Shown: positions 53,327 through 62,129, counted from the stretch's first letter. The stretch is 64,000 nucleotides of DNA from RECM01 sp047921215 (GCA_047921215.1 JBLRWO010000008.1:1-64000), one strand, 5' to 3'. Notes: generated by a model from the letters alone, not told the origin. Translations and numbers: made by a program.

Positions 53327-54601
53327 ATGCAAACTACTTCATCCGCGATGACTTCAAGGGCGGATAGTATCCGTAAACTTGCCCGTGAAAGCGGTCTCCC
53401 TGTCGTTAAATACCTGATCAGCCAGATCAGAGAACATTATCTGAACAGAGTATCACTGCTTGCGGTCTGCCCGAATTCTGAAGCCGTTGCCAGGGCCGCA
53501 CTTCACGCCGCAAAAGAGGCTGATGCCCCGATTTTATATGCAGCGACTCTGAACCAGGTTGACACCGACGGCGGTTATACCGGATGGACGCCCGCAGAGC
53601 TGGTTGAATACCTTGAAAAGACTGCCGCTGCGATCGGGCTCGATACCCCGGTTCTTGCCTGTCTCGACCATGGCGGCCCGTGGCTCAAAGACCGGCACAC
53701 TACCGACAAACTGAACTTTGAAGAAACCATGGCTGAAGTGAAGAAATCGCTTGAAGCCTGCCTTGATGCCGGATATGCCCTGCTGCACATTGATCCGACT
53801 GTTGACCGCACTATTCCCGGCGATGACCCCATCCCCATCGACCTGGTGGTTGAACGTACTGCTGATATGATGGTACACGCCGAATCGTACAGAAAAGCAA
53901 AACATCTTCCTCAGGTTGCCTATGAAGTCGGAACGGAAGAGGTGCACGGTGGTCTTGCCAATATGGACAGTTTTGAAACATTCCTTGTAAAACTCGATGA
54001 AGGGCTGAAACTGGCCGGCATAGAAGACGCATGGCCCTGCTTTGTGGTCGGCAAGGTGGGTACAGATTTACATACAACCTACTTCGAACCGGAAATGGCC
54101 CGGGATCTGACACGCCGGGCGATCCCCTTTAAGGCCCTCATAAAAGGCCATTACTCAGACTATGTAGATAACCCCGAGGAGTATCCGCTCAGTGGTATGG
54201 GCGGCGCAAATGTGGGTCCGGAGTACACCGAAGAGGAATTCAAGGCCCTGCTTGAACTGATTCAGCTTGAGAAAAAAACAGGCAATGATTCCGGTCTCTA
54301 TGAAGCCCTCGAACAGGCTGTTCTGAACAGTAACCGCTGGCAGAAGTGGCTTTTCAAGGATGAAAAACAACTTGGCTTCTTTGACCTGAAACACGAGCGC
54401 AGGGAATGGCTCATGCGTACATGCAGCCGGTACATCTGGACCGAACCCGGTGTTTTGAAAGCCAGAAAGAAACTGTACGCCAACCTGGCTCCCTACAGAG
54501 ATGCCGATGCCTACGTTATCTGGAAAATCAAAACGGCCATCCTGAAATATTTTCACAATTTCAACCTGCTGCGATTCAATTCGCGTCTCCTTGACAGCTG
54601 A
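53327..54601 (+). CDS. GatZ/KbaZ-like protein (tagatose-bisphosphate aldolase subunit family)
   Basis: A 424-residue protein of the GatZ/KbaZ family: VVKYLISQIREHYLNRVSLLAVCPNSEAV, then PVLACLDHGGPWLKD, LLHIDPTVDRT, AYEVGTEEVHGG, FVVGKVGTDLHT. In enteric bacteria GatZ is the non-catalytic partner of the class II aldolase GatY/KbaY. No gatY/kbaY is in the window, and a class I aldolase is already in the operon. I recall reports that stand-alone members interconvert tagatose- and fructose-phosphates at C4. An epimerase role in a second exit route (tagatose-6-P to fructose-6-P) is therefore possible. Conserved His, Glu and Asp residues look like a metal site. It is last in the operon, before a terminator. 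Confidence 0.88.
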   Translation: MQTTSSAMTSRADSIRKLARESGLPVVKYLISQIREHYLNRVSLLAVCPNSEAVARAALHAAKEADAPILYAATLNQVDTDGGYTGWTPAELVEYLEKTAAAIGLDTPVLACLDHGGPWLKDRHTTDKLNFEETMAEVKKSLEACLDAGYALLHIDPTVDRTIPGDDPIPIDLVVERTADMMVHAESYRKAKHLPQVAYEVGTEEVHGGLANMDSFETFLVKLDEGLKLAGIEDAWPCFVVGKVGTDLHTTYFEPEMARDLTRRAIPFKALIKGHYSDYVDNPEEYPLSGMGGANVGPEYTEEEFKALLELIQLEKKTGNDSGLYEALEQAVLNSNRWQKWLFKDEKQLGFFDLKHERREWLMRTCSRYIWTEPGVLKARKKLYANLAPYRDADAYVIWKIKTAILKYFHNFNLLRFNSRLLDS

Positions 54602-54630
54602 CGTGTACTGACCCAAAACATAAAGGGAAT

Positions 54631-54656
54631 CCCGCCCGGAATAACTGCCGGGTGGG
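54631..54656. terminator. Hairpin between the catabolic operon and the DksA-like gene
   Basis: CCCGCCCGG pairs with CCGGGTGGG (one G-U) around an 8-nt loop. An overlapping stem GGTGGGA/TCCCACC follows at 54651-54667. The genes converge here, so it probably serves both. Confidence 0.65.
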
Positions 54657-54666
54657 AGCCTCCCAC

Positions 54667-55008
54667 CTACCTGCCCGAGCAACGGACACAACGCCTCGTA
54701 TACGGCATAATCTGCAATCGTCCGTAGGCGATGGGTTCACCACATTTTATACAATTGTCAATGCCGGCATCATCCAGCCGTTCCAGTGTTTTCTCAAGTT
54801 TCTGGTGCAGTTTTTTCTTTTCCAGGAACGCAGCATCATTAATTGCCTTGTTATTGATGGCATCCATCCTGGAGATGCGTCCGATGGATGAATCGGGCGA
54901 TACCGGCCGGGTATATTCCGCAAGCTGAACAAGTTCCTCCACGTTTTCCGATATCATTCGTTCGATGATGGAGCGCAGTTCTTTTTTTTGTTCTGAAGTC
55001 AGGGCCAT
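54667..55008 (-). CDS. DksA/TraR-family zinc-finger protein
   Basis: A 113-residue protein with a long coiled-coil N-terminal part (about 5-80) and a C4 zinc finger (Cys86, Cys89, Cys107, Cys110). The segment GRISRMDAINNKA marks the short TraR/DksA-like group. DksA binds the RNA polymerase secondary channel and acts with ppGpp; the tip of this protein lacks the classical DksA acidic pair, so its effect may differ. It is short compared with E. coli DksA (151) and more like TraR-type proteins. It is a lone gene, convergent with the GatZ-like gene. Confidence 0.9.
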   Translation of the reverse strand: MALTSEQKKELRSIIERMISENVEELVQLAEYTRPVSPDSSIGRISRMDAINNKAINDAAFLEKKKLHQKLEKTLERLDDAGIDNCIKCGEPIAYGRLQIMPYTRRCVRCSGR

Positions 55009-55212
55009 TGCATTTCATTTATCAGGATGTTCACACAAAATACAAAACATAAACCGTTGAACGAATAGTAACTGCTACCCGGTTTCTGCAGGTTTCGCTG
55101 TGTATCAGACGGTTGTTTTGGCAGTCACAACAGTTTTTCCCTGCGGATCGCCAATCCGCATTTAAGTCAATTTTTCCGTATCTTATACACTTTTGAAATT
55201 TCCGGAAATTAT

Positions 55213-56829
55213 ATGGCCGAAACCCAGGCAAAAACCTCTTCAATCAGTGCCACCATCTCGCGAGAGGTGGCGGAGCGGCGTACCTTTGCCATTATTTCCC
55301 ACCCCGATGCCGGCAAAACCACCCTCACCGAAAAGTTGCTGCTCTATGGCGGTGCCATTCATGAGGCCGGGTCGATCAAGCAGCGCAAGGCTGCACGTCA
55401 TGCCGCATCCGACTGGATGGCTATCGAGCAGGAGCGCGGAATTTCGGTAACCTCATCGGTACTTCGTTTCGAGAAAGACGGCATCAAATACAATCTGCTC
55501 GATACACCCGGCCACAAAGATTTCTCGGAAGACACCCTGCGCACCCTGATCGCTGCTGACTGTGCCCTGATGGTAATCGACGTGGCCAAGGGCGTGGAGG
55601 AACAGACCGAAAAGCTGTTTGAAGTGTGCAAGATGCGCAATATTCCGGTCATCACCTTTGTGAACAAATGCGACCGACCGGGTATGGAACCCCTCGAGGT
55701 GATGAGCAATATTGAATCGAAACTCGGCATCAGGGCTGTTCCCGCCTCCTGGCCGGTTGGTTACGGAAGCGATTTCCAGGGTGTTTACGATCTGATCGGC
55801 TCAGAAATGCATCTTTACGTAAAGGCCTCGCACGGGGCAAAAAAAGCGGATACCGCAGTGGCCGGCCTCCACGAGGGCCTCGGTATTACCACCCTTACAG
55901 ATTCTGACAAGGAAGCCTTCAGCGAGATCATCGAACTGATCAGCGAAGATTTCCACACCATGGATGCCACCGCATTCCGCAATGGCAAGGTGACCCCGGT
56001 ATTCTTCGGATCGGCCCTGAACAATTTTGGCCTCGACCTGTTTCTCAACTATTTTAAAAACCTGGCCCCCACTCCGCGCACATACACCGATACCGCTACC
56101 GGAGAGGTGCCCCTTGATCACGATTTCTCGGGTTTTGTATTCAAGATGCAGGCCAACATGAACCCCGATCACCGTGACTGTACTGCATTTGTTCGTATAG
56201 CGTCGGGAATTTTTAAGCGGGGGATGGAGGTACAGATCGACGATCAGCCACGGAAAATACGCATGACCACACCACACTCGCTGATGGGCGATGAACGCAA
56301 CCTGCTCGAGACGGCCTATCCGGGCGATATTGTGGCCCTGTTCAATCCGGGCACCTTCAGGATCGGCAGTACCCTGTTTGAAAAGGGTGCCCTGAGTTAC
56401 GACGTGATCCCTCTTTTTTCTCCGGAACACTTCATGAAGGCCACATCCAAAGATCCGTTCAAGCGCAAGCAGCTGCGTGAGGGGTTGCAGCAGCTGGCTC
56501 AGGAAGGGGTTGTCCACGTTTTTGAAGTGCCCAATGGTGTCGGTAACGAAATGCTGCTGGGAACGGTAGGTGTTCTTCAGTTCGAAGTAGTTCAGCACCG
56601 CATGAAATTCGAATACAAGGTCGACATCACCATGTCGCCGGTGCCTTATCATACCGCGCGCTGGCTGCCGGACGACCTGGCTGTGATCGGCAAGCTAAGC
56701 AAGGCCTACAATACACATGTGACCAACGACATGGACGGAAATCCGATCGTACTGTTTGACAGTGCCTATGCCCTGAACCAGGGGATTGAAGCCGTTGGCG
56801 AGCACAATCTGTTCAAGTTCAAAACGTGA
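55213..56829 (+). CDS. prfC: Peptide chain release factor 3
   Basis: RF3 is the GTPase that removes RF1/RF2 after termination. The 538-residue product has G1 SHPDAGKT (29-36), the RF3-type switch IEQERGISVTSSV, DTPGHKDFSEDT and NKCDRPG. Its C-terminal domain carries LREGLQQLAQEGVVHVF and VGVLQFEVVQHRMKFEY, specific for RF3. Length matches the family (E. coli 529). It starts with ATG 55213 and is followed closely by mnmD. Confidence 0.96.
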   Translation: MAETQAKTSSISATISREVAERRTFAIISHPDAGKTTLTEKLLLYGGAIHEAGSIKQRKAARHAASDWMAIEQERGISVTSSVLRFEKDGIKYNLLDTPGHKDFSEDTLRTLIAADCALMVIDVAKGVEEQTEKLFEVCKMRNIPVITFVNKCDRPGMEPLEVMSNIESKLGIRAVPASWPVGYGSDFQGVYDLIGSEMHLYVKASHGAKKADTAVAGLHEGLGITTLTDSDKEAFSEIIELISEDFHTMDATAFRNGKVTPVFFGSALNNFGLDLFLNYFKNLAPTPRTYTDTATGEVPLDHDFSGFVFKMQANMNPDHRDCTAFVRIASGIFKRGMEVQIDDQPRKIRMTTPHSLMGDERNLLETAYPGDIVALFNPGTFRIGSTLFEKGALSYDVIPLFSPEHFMKATSKDPFKRKQLREGLQQLAQEGVVHVFEVPNGVGNEMLLGTVGVLQFEVVQHRMKFEYKVDITMSPVPYHTARWLPDDLAVIGKLSKAYNTHVTNDMDGNPIVLFDSAYALNQGIEAVGEHNLFKFKT

Positions 56830-56836
56830 TATCCGG

Positions 56837-57628
56837 GTGGAGAAGCCGGTACCCCACATCACACGTGACGGGTCGCACACGCTGTACTCATCACATTACG
56901 GCCAGTATTACCACAATCCCAACGGGGCAATCAGGGAGAGCCTGCACATATTTTTCGACATGAGCGGCCTCACCGCATATCTTGCCCGAAACCTGCCCTT
57001 AACTGTTCTGGAGACCGGATTTGGTACCGGTCTGAATTTCCTGTTGTTGCTGCACCTCAGGGAGAAAACCGGGCATACCGCACCTGTCGTTTTTCAATCG
57101 GTTGATGCCCGGCCGCCGGATGCCGGTATTATGGCCGGTTTGAATTATCCGGAGCTGCTCGAAAGGCCCGGATACCGGGAGGTACTTGCTTCCGTATTCG
57201 GGCAGCTCAAACCCGGGGCCAACAACGCTTTTTTATTCGGGGATGTATCGCTGCGCGTTTTTTACGGGATGTTCGAAGATTTTGACCCGTCGCCGATCAG
57301 GGCCGATTTTGTTTTTCATGACCCGTTTTCTCCTGCGGCAAATCCTGAAATGTGGACATCGGATGTCTTCGGCAGGCTCGCGGGATGGTCAGCGCCGGAC
57401 GCGGTACTCGCCACGTATGCATCGGCCAGCAGTGCACGGGCGGCTATGGCCCATGCCGGGTGGCTTGTTGCACGCTGCCCCGGGGTACTTGGCAAACGGG
57501 AGATGAGCATAGCATCGCGGGATCCCGGCAGGTTGACGGGATACAGGCGCGTTAATGAGGAGCGGCTGGCGAAGAGGTATGAGGATGGGGAATGGGATGA
57601 CGAGGGGATGGATAGTGGCAGGGTATGA
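56837..57628 (+). CDS. mnmD: MnmD-like tRNA U34 methyltransferase
   Basis: MnmD methylates the 5-aminomethyl group of wobble uridine in tRNA to give mnm5U. The protein (263 residues from the GTG at 56837) has the SAM loop VLETGFGTGLNFLLLLHL, the family opening HITRDGSHTLYSSHYGQYYHNP and DFVFHDPFSPAANPEMW. The FAD-dependent half of the bifunctional MnmC is absent, as in MnmD of other phyla. The GTG lies 8 bp after the prfC stop; an ATG at 56786 inside prfC would add 17 residues without family similarity. Two strong hairpins follow the stop. Confidence 0.88.
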   Translation: MEKPVPHITRDGSHTLYSSHYGQYYHNPNGAIRESLHIFFDMSGLTAYLARNLPLTVLETGFGTGLNFLLLLHLREKTGHTAPVVFQSVDARPPDAGIMAGLNYPELLERPGYREVLASVFGQLKPGANNAFLFGDVSLRVFYGMFEDFDPSPIRADFVFHDPFSPAANPEMWTSDVFGRLAGWSAPDAVLATYASASSARAAMAHAGWLVARCPGVLGKREMSIASRDPGRLTGYRRVNEERLAKRYEDGEWDDEGMDSGRV

Positions 57629-57630
57629 GG

Positions 57631-57706
57631 GATGGTACTGGCGTACCATCAGGCAGCCACTCTTCGAGGACCTTCGCTGCGCGAAGGGCTCTCGAAGGAG
57701 GCTGCC
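57631..57706. terminator. Tandem hairpin element between convergent mnmD and pepP
   Basis: The first hairpin is perfect: GATGGTAC (57631-57638), loop TGGC, GTACCATC (57643-57650). It begins 2 bp after the mnmD stop. The second is nested: outer arms GGCAGCC/GGCTGCC (57652-57658, 57700-57706), middle TTCGAG/CTCGAA (57663-57668, 57691-57696), inner CCTTCGC/GCGAAGG around TGC (57671-57687). It can act as a two-way terminator; its elaborate form resembles repeated palindromic elements. Confidence 0.75.
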
Positions 57707-57734
57707 CCGGACTCGTTAAGGAAGGTGTTGAATC

Positions 57735-59066
57735 TCAGGCTGATCCGACGATCTGTTCGATTTGGCTGCGTGATTTCGGGGCGGTTGTCATGTTTTCGTG
57801 GCCGGTTTTGGTAACAATGAGATTGTCTTCGATGCGGATTCCGCCGAAATAGAACATTTTTTCGAGTTTTTCGCGGTTCAGAAACTCCGACTGTACGGGG
57901 TGCTCCAGCGCCGGCCTGAGCAGGGCCGGGATGAAGTAGATGCCCGGTTCGATGGTGAGTACCATCCGGGGTTCAAGGATTCTGCGGGCGCGGAGGTACC
58001 TGATGCCGGGCCGGTCGATGCGCTTCACGCCTTTCGGATAGCCTCCCACATCGTGTGTATCGAGGCCCAGAAAATGGCCCAGGCCATGCGGGAAAAAGAG
58101 GGCGAATATGTTGTTTTCCATCAACGCATCCACATCCCCGATTACGAGACCGGTATCCTTCAGCCCTTTCAGAATGATGCGGCTCGCGGAAAGATGGATG
58201 TCTTCCATAGCCGCACCCGGTTTCACCATCTCGATCGAATCATTAAGTGCCATCAGAACCGTATCGTAAATGGCAGCCTGGATACCGGAAAATCTGCCAC
58301 CTGCCGGGTAGGTACGGGTAATGTCGGCCGCATAGCCGCCGCTCTCTGCACCGGCATCGATCAGATAGAGGTCCCCCTTGTCAATTCTTCGACCCGATTC
58401 CGTGTAATGGAGAATCGCGCTGTTATCGCCACTGCCGTGGATGCCATTGTACGGATGGTGTACCAGGCCGCGCCGGACTACTTCATATTCATAGAGTGCC
58501 TTCATTTCGTACTCATACATTCCGGGCCTGAGCCCCTTCATGGCGGCAATATGAGCCTCTGATGCGACTTTTGATGCATGACGCATCAGCTCGAGTTCAG
58601 GATCGGTTTTCTGGCAGCGGCACCAGGCCAGGGCATCGCCAAGCCACCCGGTCTCGGTTTGGAAACCCATATCATCAATTACTGCAGCCTGGGAAACATT
58701 CAGGCAATGGATGATATCAGGGTTTCTTTTCCCGATCTCCCCGAACAGGTCTTCGTCATAAAATATCTGGTCAGGGTTAAGATTCAGCGCGTACTCTTCA
58801 ACCGGACGCACAACGCCGTTCCATACAGCAAACATCGCATCCCTTTTGGGAACAAAAAGCAGATACTCCTCCTTTTGAGGATCCAGGACCAGGTGAAATC
58901 CCGGTTCAGTTATACCTGTAAGGTAGAGGAAGTTGGATTCCTGCCTGAACGGGTATTCAAAATCGGTACCGTACCGGCAGGTAACCTCGGCCCCCCTGAG
59001 ATAAATCAGTGCATTCTCTTTATCCTTAAACAGGCTGAATAATTTTTTTCTGTGCTGGTCGGTCAT
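57735..59066 (-). CDS. pepP: Xaa-Pro aminopeptidase (M24B)
   Basis: A 443-residue dinuclear metalloenzyme that removes N-terminal residues before proline. The N-terminal creatinase-like domain (about 1-150) includes the PepP-type FRQESNFLYLTGITEPG. The pita-bread catalytic domain shows metal ligands in YLIDAGAESGGYAADITRTYP, FFPHGLGHFLGLDTHDVGG, VLTIEPGIYF and GIRIEDN. The frame is open 30 codons upstream, but the ATG at 59066 overlaps the preceding stop as ATGA and begins the homologous part (MTDQHRKKLF). It is last in the rpmH operon and ends at the tandem hairpins. Confidence 0.93.
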   Translation of the reverse strand: MTDQHRKKLFSLFKDKENALIYLRGAEVTCRYGTDFEYPFRQESNFLYLTGITEPGFHLVLDPQKEEYLLFVPKRDAMFAVWNGVVRPVEEYALNLNPDQIFYDEDLFGEIGKRNPDIIHCLNVSQAAVIDDMGFQTETGWLGDALAWCRCQKTDPELELMRHASKVASEAHIAAMKGLRPGMYEYEMKALYEYEVVRRGLVHHPYNGIHGSGDNSAILHYTESGRRIDKGDLYLIDAGAESGGYAADITRTYPAGGRFSGIQAAIYDTVLMALNDSIEMVKPGAAMEDIHLSASRIILKGLKDTGLVIGDVDALMENNIFALFFPHGLGHFLGLDTHDVGGYPKGVKRIDRPGIRYLRARRILEPRMVLTIEPGIYFIPALLRPALEHPVQSEFLNREKLEKMFYFGGIRIEDNLIVTKTGHENMTTAPKSRSQIEQIVGSA

Positions 59067-60007
59067 AGTGCAAGCATTTCGTTCTGCAAAAGCAGTGTTC
59101 TGGTTATATGTATAAAATCGTGCAGGGCTGACGGATTGCCGGACTGTAGTGTCCACCCCGTTTTTCCGGTGATGTTGAAGGCATCGTCCACCCCGCGGGC
59201 CCTCATGAATGCGTTGGGCCGGTCTGTCTGCTTCAAACCGGCCGGGTTTACTTCAAGCAGGGCCAGCGGTTCTTCGTTATGGACCACAACCGCAACCATC
59301 CTCGTAGCTCCGTTCTGATCGGAAATGCACGTGCCGCCAATGCTCAGCTTTTCATCCGGCCAGTTCTGCATCAGATAATAATGGGCAAGGTCACGGATTT
59401 TTTTTGAGGGTGGAATCTGCAGGAAACGGATATCGGTAGTGCCTGCTGCAAAGGATGCAGTCAGCATGGCGGCGAGCAAATTTTGGAGCTCCGGTTCTGT
59501 TTCACGGCCGATAAAACCACGCTGAATCCAGTATCCGGCGTCACGGTCAGTGGTTTTATTTCCCGGGAAGATGTTCACGGGAGGCACATCAAGCCCGGTG
59601 AGCAGCGAATCGTCGTTGCGGCGGAACCAGAAATCGTCGTTTCCATTGGTTAGCACCATATACGGAGCACCAATCTGGTAATTATAGCGGCCTATCTGAA
59701 TGGCGGCTGCCTCATCGAGCCTGATTTTTTCATTTTTGCATTCGATGAGCAGAAGGGGCTCAACATTGCGGTCATAGCAGAGAATATCAGTCCGGCCGGC
59801 CTGGTCGGTGCCGAGGTCAAGTCCTTTTTCTGTTGCAATACGGGCCGGCGAGATGGTGCTATCAAGCAGAAGGACCTCCACAAACCGGAGCCTGACCCTC
59901 TCTTCCGGGAGGTTAACAGCCGGTTTTTTCATCACCGGATTCCACAACATCCGCTGCCCGTTACGGCAGGTGATTTGCGGATAGTGATGTACACAAACAC
60001 TTTTCAT
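59063..60007 (-). CDS. HsdR N-terminal-like (PD-(D/E)xK) stand-alone protein
   Basis: A 314-residue protein with the fold of the type I restriction HsdR N-terminus: PEERVRLRFVEVLL, then GRTDILCYD and LLLIECKNEK (about 73-95), a PD-(D/E)xK-type nuclease core with Asp, Glu-x-Lys in place. No helicase part follows; the second half is unrecognised. No hsdM or hsdS is near, so this is not a restriction system. Such stand-alone proteins are common next to housekeeping genes in the FCB group; role unknown, nucleic-acid cleavage possible. It follows yidC by 41 bp and overlaps pepP by 4 bp. Confidence 0.82.
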   Translation of the reverse strand: MKSVCVHHYPQITCRNGQRMLWNPVMKKPAVNLPEERVRLRFVEVLLLDSTISPARIATEKGLDLGTDQAGRTDILCYDRNVEPLLLIECKNEKIRLDEAAAIQIGRYNYQIGAPYMVLTNGNDDFWFRRNDDSLLTGLDVPPVNIFPGNKTTDRDAGYWIQRGFIGRETEPELQNLLAAMLTASFAAGTTDIRFLQIPPSKKIRDLAHYYLMQNWPDEKLSIGGTCISDQNGATRMVAVVVHNEEPLALLEVNPAGLKQTDRPNAFMRARGVDDAFNITGKTGWTLQSGNPSALHDFIHITRTLLLQNEMLAL

Positions 60008-60048
60008 TACCGGCTCCTGTGCAGTTCAGAGGCCGGTATTCCCGGCCG

Positions 60049-61881
60049 TCATTTTTTCTTCTTAACGGGCTTATTATCAGTTTGATTTTTTTTCTCTTCC
60101 AGCCGTTTTTCTTTGGCCATTTCCTTTGCTTTCTTCTTGTCGACCGTCTCCATCAGTTTCACATGATCGATCTGTTTATTGATCATAAACTGCTGGCCGA
60201 TAGAAAGCACATTGTAGACCAGGTAGTAAAGGCTCAGACCGGATGATAATGTATTAAAGAAAAAGAGCAAAACAACGGGCAGTACATACTGGAAAACCTT
60301 CATCTGGGGATTTGATGCCCCCGACTGTCCCGATATCTTCATCTGTACCACCATACTCACGGTCATAAGCAGCACAAAACCACTCAGGAAGTCGCCCAGG
60401 AACGGGATCGTAAACGGCAGGTGGATAATGGGATCGGGTGCGGAAAGATCGGCCGCCCAAAGGAACGACTCCTGCCTGATTTCGATCGAGTTCTGGAAAT
60501 AGCGCCACAGGGTGATGAGCACCGGCATCTGAAGCAGGTTAGGAAGGCAACCTCCAAGCGGGTTTACCTTCGCTTTTTTGAACAGCTTCATGGTGGCCTG
60601 CTGCTGGGCCTGGGGATTGTCTTTATACTTTTCCTGAATTGCTTTCATTTCCGGCTGAAGCTCGCGCATGGCAGCCATACTTTCGAAGCTCTTCTTGGTG
60701 AGCGGATAGAGCACCAGCTTGATGGCAAAGCCGAATATGATAATTACCAGGCCATAGTTGCCGACCAGACCGCCCATAAAGCCGAAGAACGGAACGATGA
60801 TGTATTTCACGAACGGATCGGAGAACCACCTCATAAAACCGAACCCGGTATCGATCATTTCGTAGGCTTTATCATCGAAACTCTTCAGGTTCCGGTATTC
60901 CAGTGGTCCGGCATACAACCTGAAACCAGACACCATATCCGGCTGAATCCGGTTTCTCAGAGAGGTCGAATATTCGAGAATACCCTCCTCCGAATTGGGG
61001 TCACCGATCACCGTGCCCCTGAGTATGGCCCCTTCGGTTTCCTGTTCGGTTTTGATGATCTGGGTAAAGAATTTCGTTTTGGTGGCCACCCAGCTGATGT
61101 TGCCGGTGTGATTTTCCACCTCGGTTCCTGTATCGGTAAGAGTGAGATCGCTGATGGTGTTGCCTGTTCTGAAGTATGCACCTGTGTACATACTCTCCGA
61201 TTTCCGGGATTGTTCGGTGGGTACCAGGCTGGGCACCCATGCAAAGTCGAACGTATTACCGCTTATCATTTCCTCGATACCTGCAAACCGGATACTCAGG
61301 TTGAATTCGTACTCACTTCCTGTAAAGGTGTAGGTATAATAGAGTCGTTTACCATCTTCAACTTCCAGTACATATTCAAGGGTTGCCGACTCCCCTTCCT
61401 GCACCTGCAATCTGCTGCCGGATGTAATCTGCCGGAACAGCAACCGGTCGGTCTCGATATCGTAATTTTGAGTGGACAGAAAACCCATGGAATAGGCCGA
61501 CCGGGTGGAGTCGGATATCAGCTGAACCAGTGTCCCGTCATACTTCTTATGCTCAAGCAGGGTCAGCAAGGCCGGTCCACCGCCCACATTGGTAAATAGG
61601 GCTGCATATTTTGGTGTCTGAACCGTAAACAGGGTGGTATCACCTTCTGCGGTCGCCTGAAAATATCCCAGAGCCGAAGCAGCAGGCTCAATGGAAGTCA
61701 GTTCCGGTTCCGGGAGGGACTGATCGTCGAATTGTTCGGTCTGGGCAGCCCTGAGACTATCCTGTATGGCCCTTTCGCGGGCCTGACGCTGCATCTCCTC
61801 AGGTGTGGGCGTGGTGTAGTAGATCCACACCAGGAAGACCAGAAAAATAAGAAGTAAGCCCGTTACGGTATTGCGATCCAA
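60049..61881 (-). CDS. yidC: Membrane protein insertase YidC
   Basis: YidC inserts proteins into the inner membrane, alone or with Sec. The 610-residue product starts with a membrane anchor (MDRNTVTGLLLIFLVFLVWIY), followed by the large periplasmic beta domain (about 60-350) and the five-helix core (about 360-585) with GNYGLVIIIFGFAIKLVLYPLTKKSF and NPLGGCLPNLLQMPVLITLW, where the conserved groove residues lie. The Lys-rich tail is typical. The start codon is TTG with a good AGGAG upstream; MDRN is conserved in relatives, which supports it. It lies 8 bp after yidD. Confidence 0.96.
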   Translation of the reverse strand: MDRNTVTGLLLIFLVFLVWIYYTTPTPEEMQRQARERAIQDSLRAAQTEQFDDQSLPEPELTSIEPAASALGYFQATAEGDTTLFTVQTPKYAALFTNVGGGPALLTLLEHKKYDGTLVQLISDSTRSAYSMGFLSTQNYDIETDRLLFRQITSGSRLQVQEGESATLEYVLEVEDGKRLYYTYTFTGSEYEFNLSIRFAGIEEMISGNTFDFAWVPSLVPTEQSRKSESMYTGAYFRTGNTISDLTLTDTGTEVENHTGNISWVATKTKFFTQIIKTEQETEGAILRGTVIGDPNSEEGILEYSTSLRNRIQPDMVSGFRLYAGPLEYRNLKSFDDKAYEMIDTGFGFMRWFSDPFVKYIIVPFFGFMGGLVGNYGLVIIIFGFAIKLVLYPLTKKSFESMAAMRELQPEMKAIQEKYKDNPQAQQQATMKLFKKAKVNPLGGCLPNLLQMPVLITLWRYFQNSIEIRQESFLWAADLSAPDPIIHLPFTIPFLGDFLSGFVLLMTVSMVVQMKISGQSGASNPQMKVFQYVLPVVLLFFFNTLSSGLSLYYLVYNVLSIGQQFMINKQIDHVKLMETVDKKKAKEMAKEKRLEEKKNQTDNKPVKKKK

Positions 61882-61889
61882 AATCTCTC

Positions 61890-62129
61890 CTATGTTTGGG
61901 GTGTTTCTTCTGCCGGTTTACCCGGTACGGGATCGTAGCCACCCTCGCTCCACGGATGGCAGCGGCCAACCCTTTTGACAGCAAGCCAGCCGCCCTTTAG
62001 GGCTCCGTGTGTTCTGAGTGCATCTATGGTGTAGGTACTGCAGGTCGGGTTATACCTGCAGCTTGGGGGCAGGTAGGGCGAGATCATCAGTTGGTAAACG
62101 CGAACAAAAAAAATGAGTATGTGCTTCAT
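61890..62129 (-). CDS. yidD: Membrane protein insertion efficiency factor YidD
   Basis: A 79-residue peripheral membrane protein that aids YidC-dependent insertion. The family signature is complete: VRVYQLMISPYLPPSCRYNPTCSTY with its cysteines, then HGALKGGWLAVKRVGRCHPW and GGYDPVP. It overlaps the rnpA stop by 4 bp (ATGA) and ends 8 bp before yidC, the order found in most bacteria. Confidence 0.95.
   Translation of the reverse strand: MKHILIFFVRVYQLMISPYLPPSCRYNPTCSTYTIDALRTHGALKGGWLAVKRVGRCHPWSEGGYDPVPGKPAEETPQT

Noticed and set aside
59063..60007. Type I restriction system
   Set aside because: Only the HsdR-N-like nuclease domain is present; no helicase, HsdM or HsdS nearby.
60421..61599. 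392-codon open frame antisense to yidC
   Set aside because: Shadow frame of yidC.
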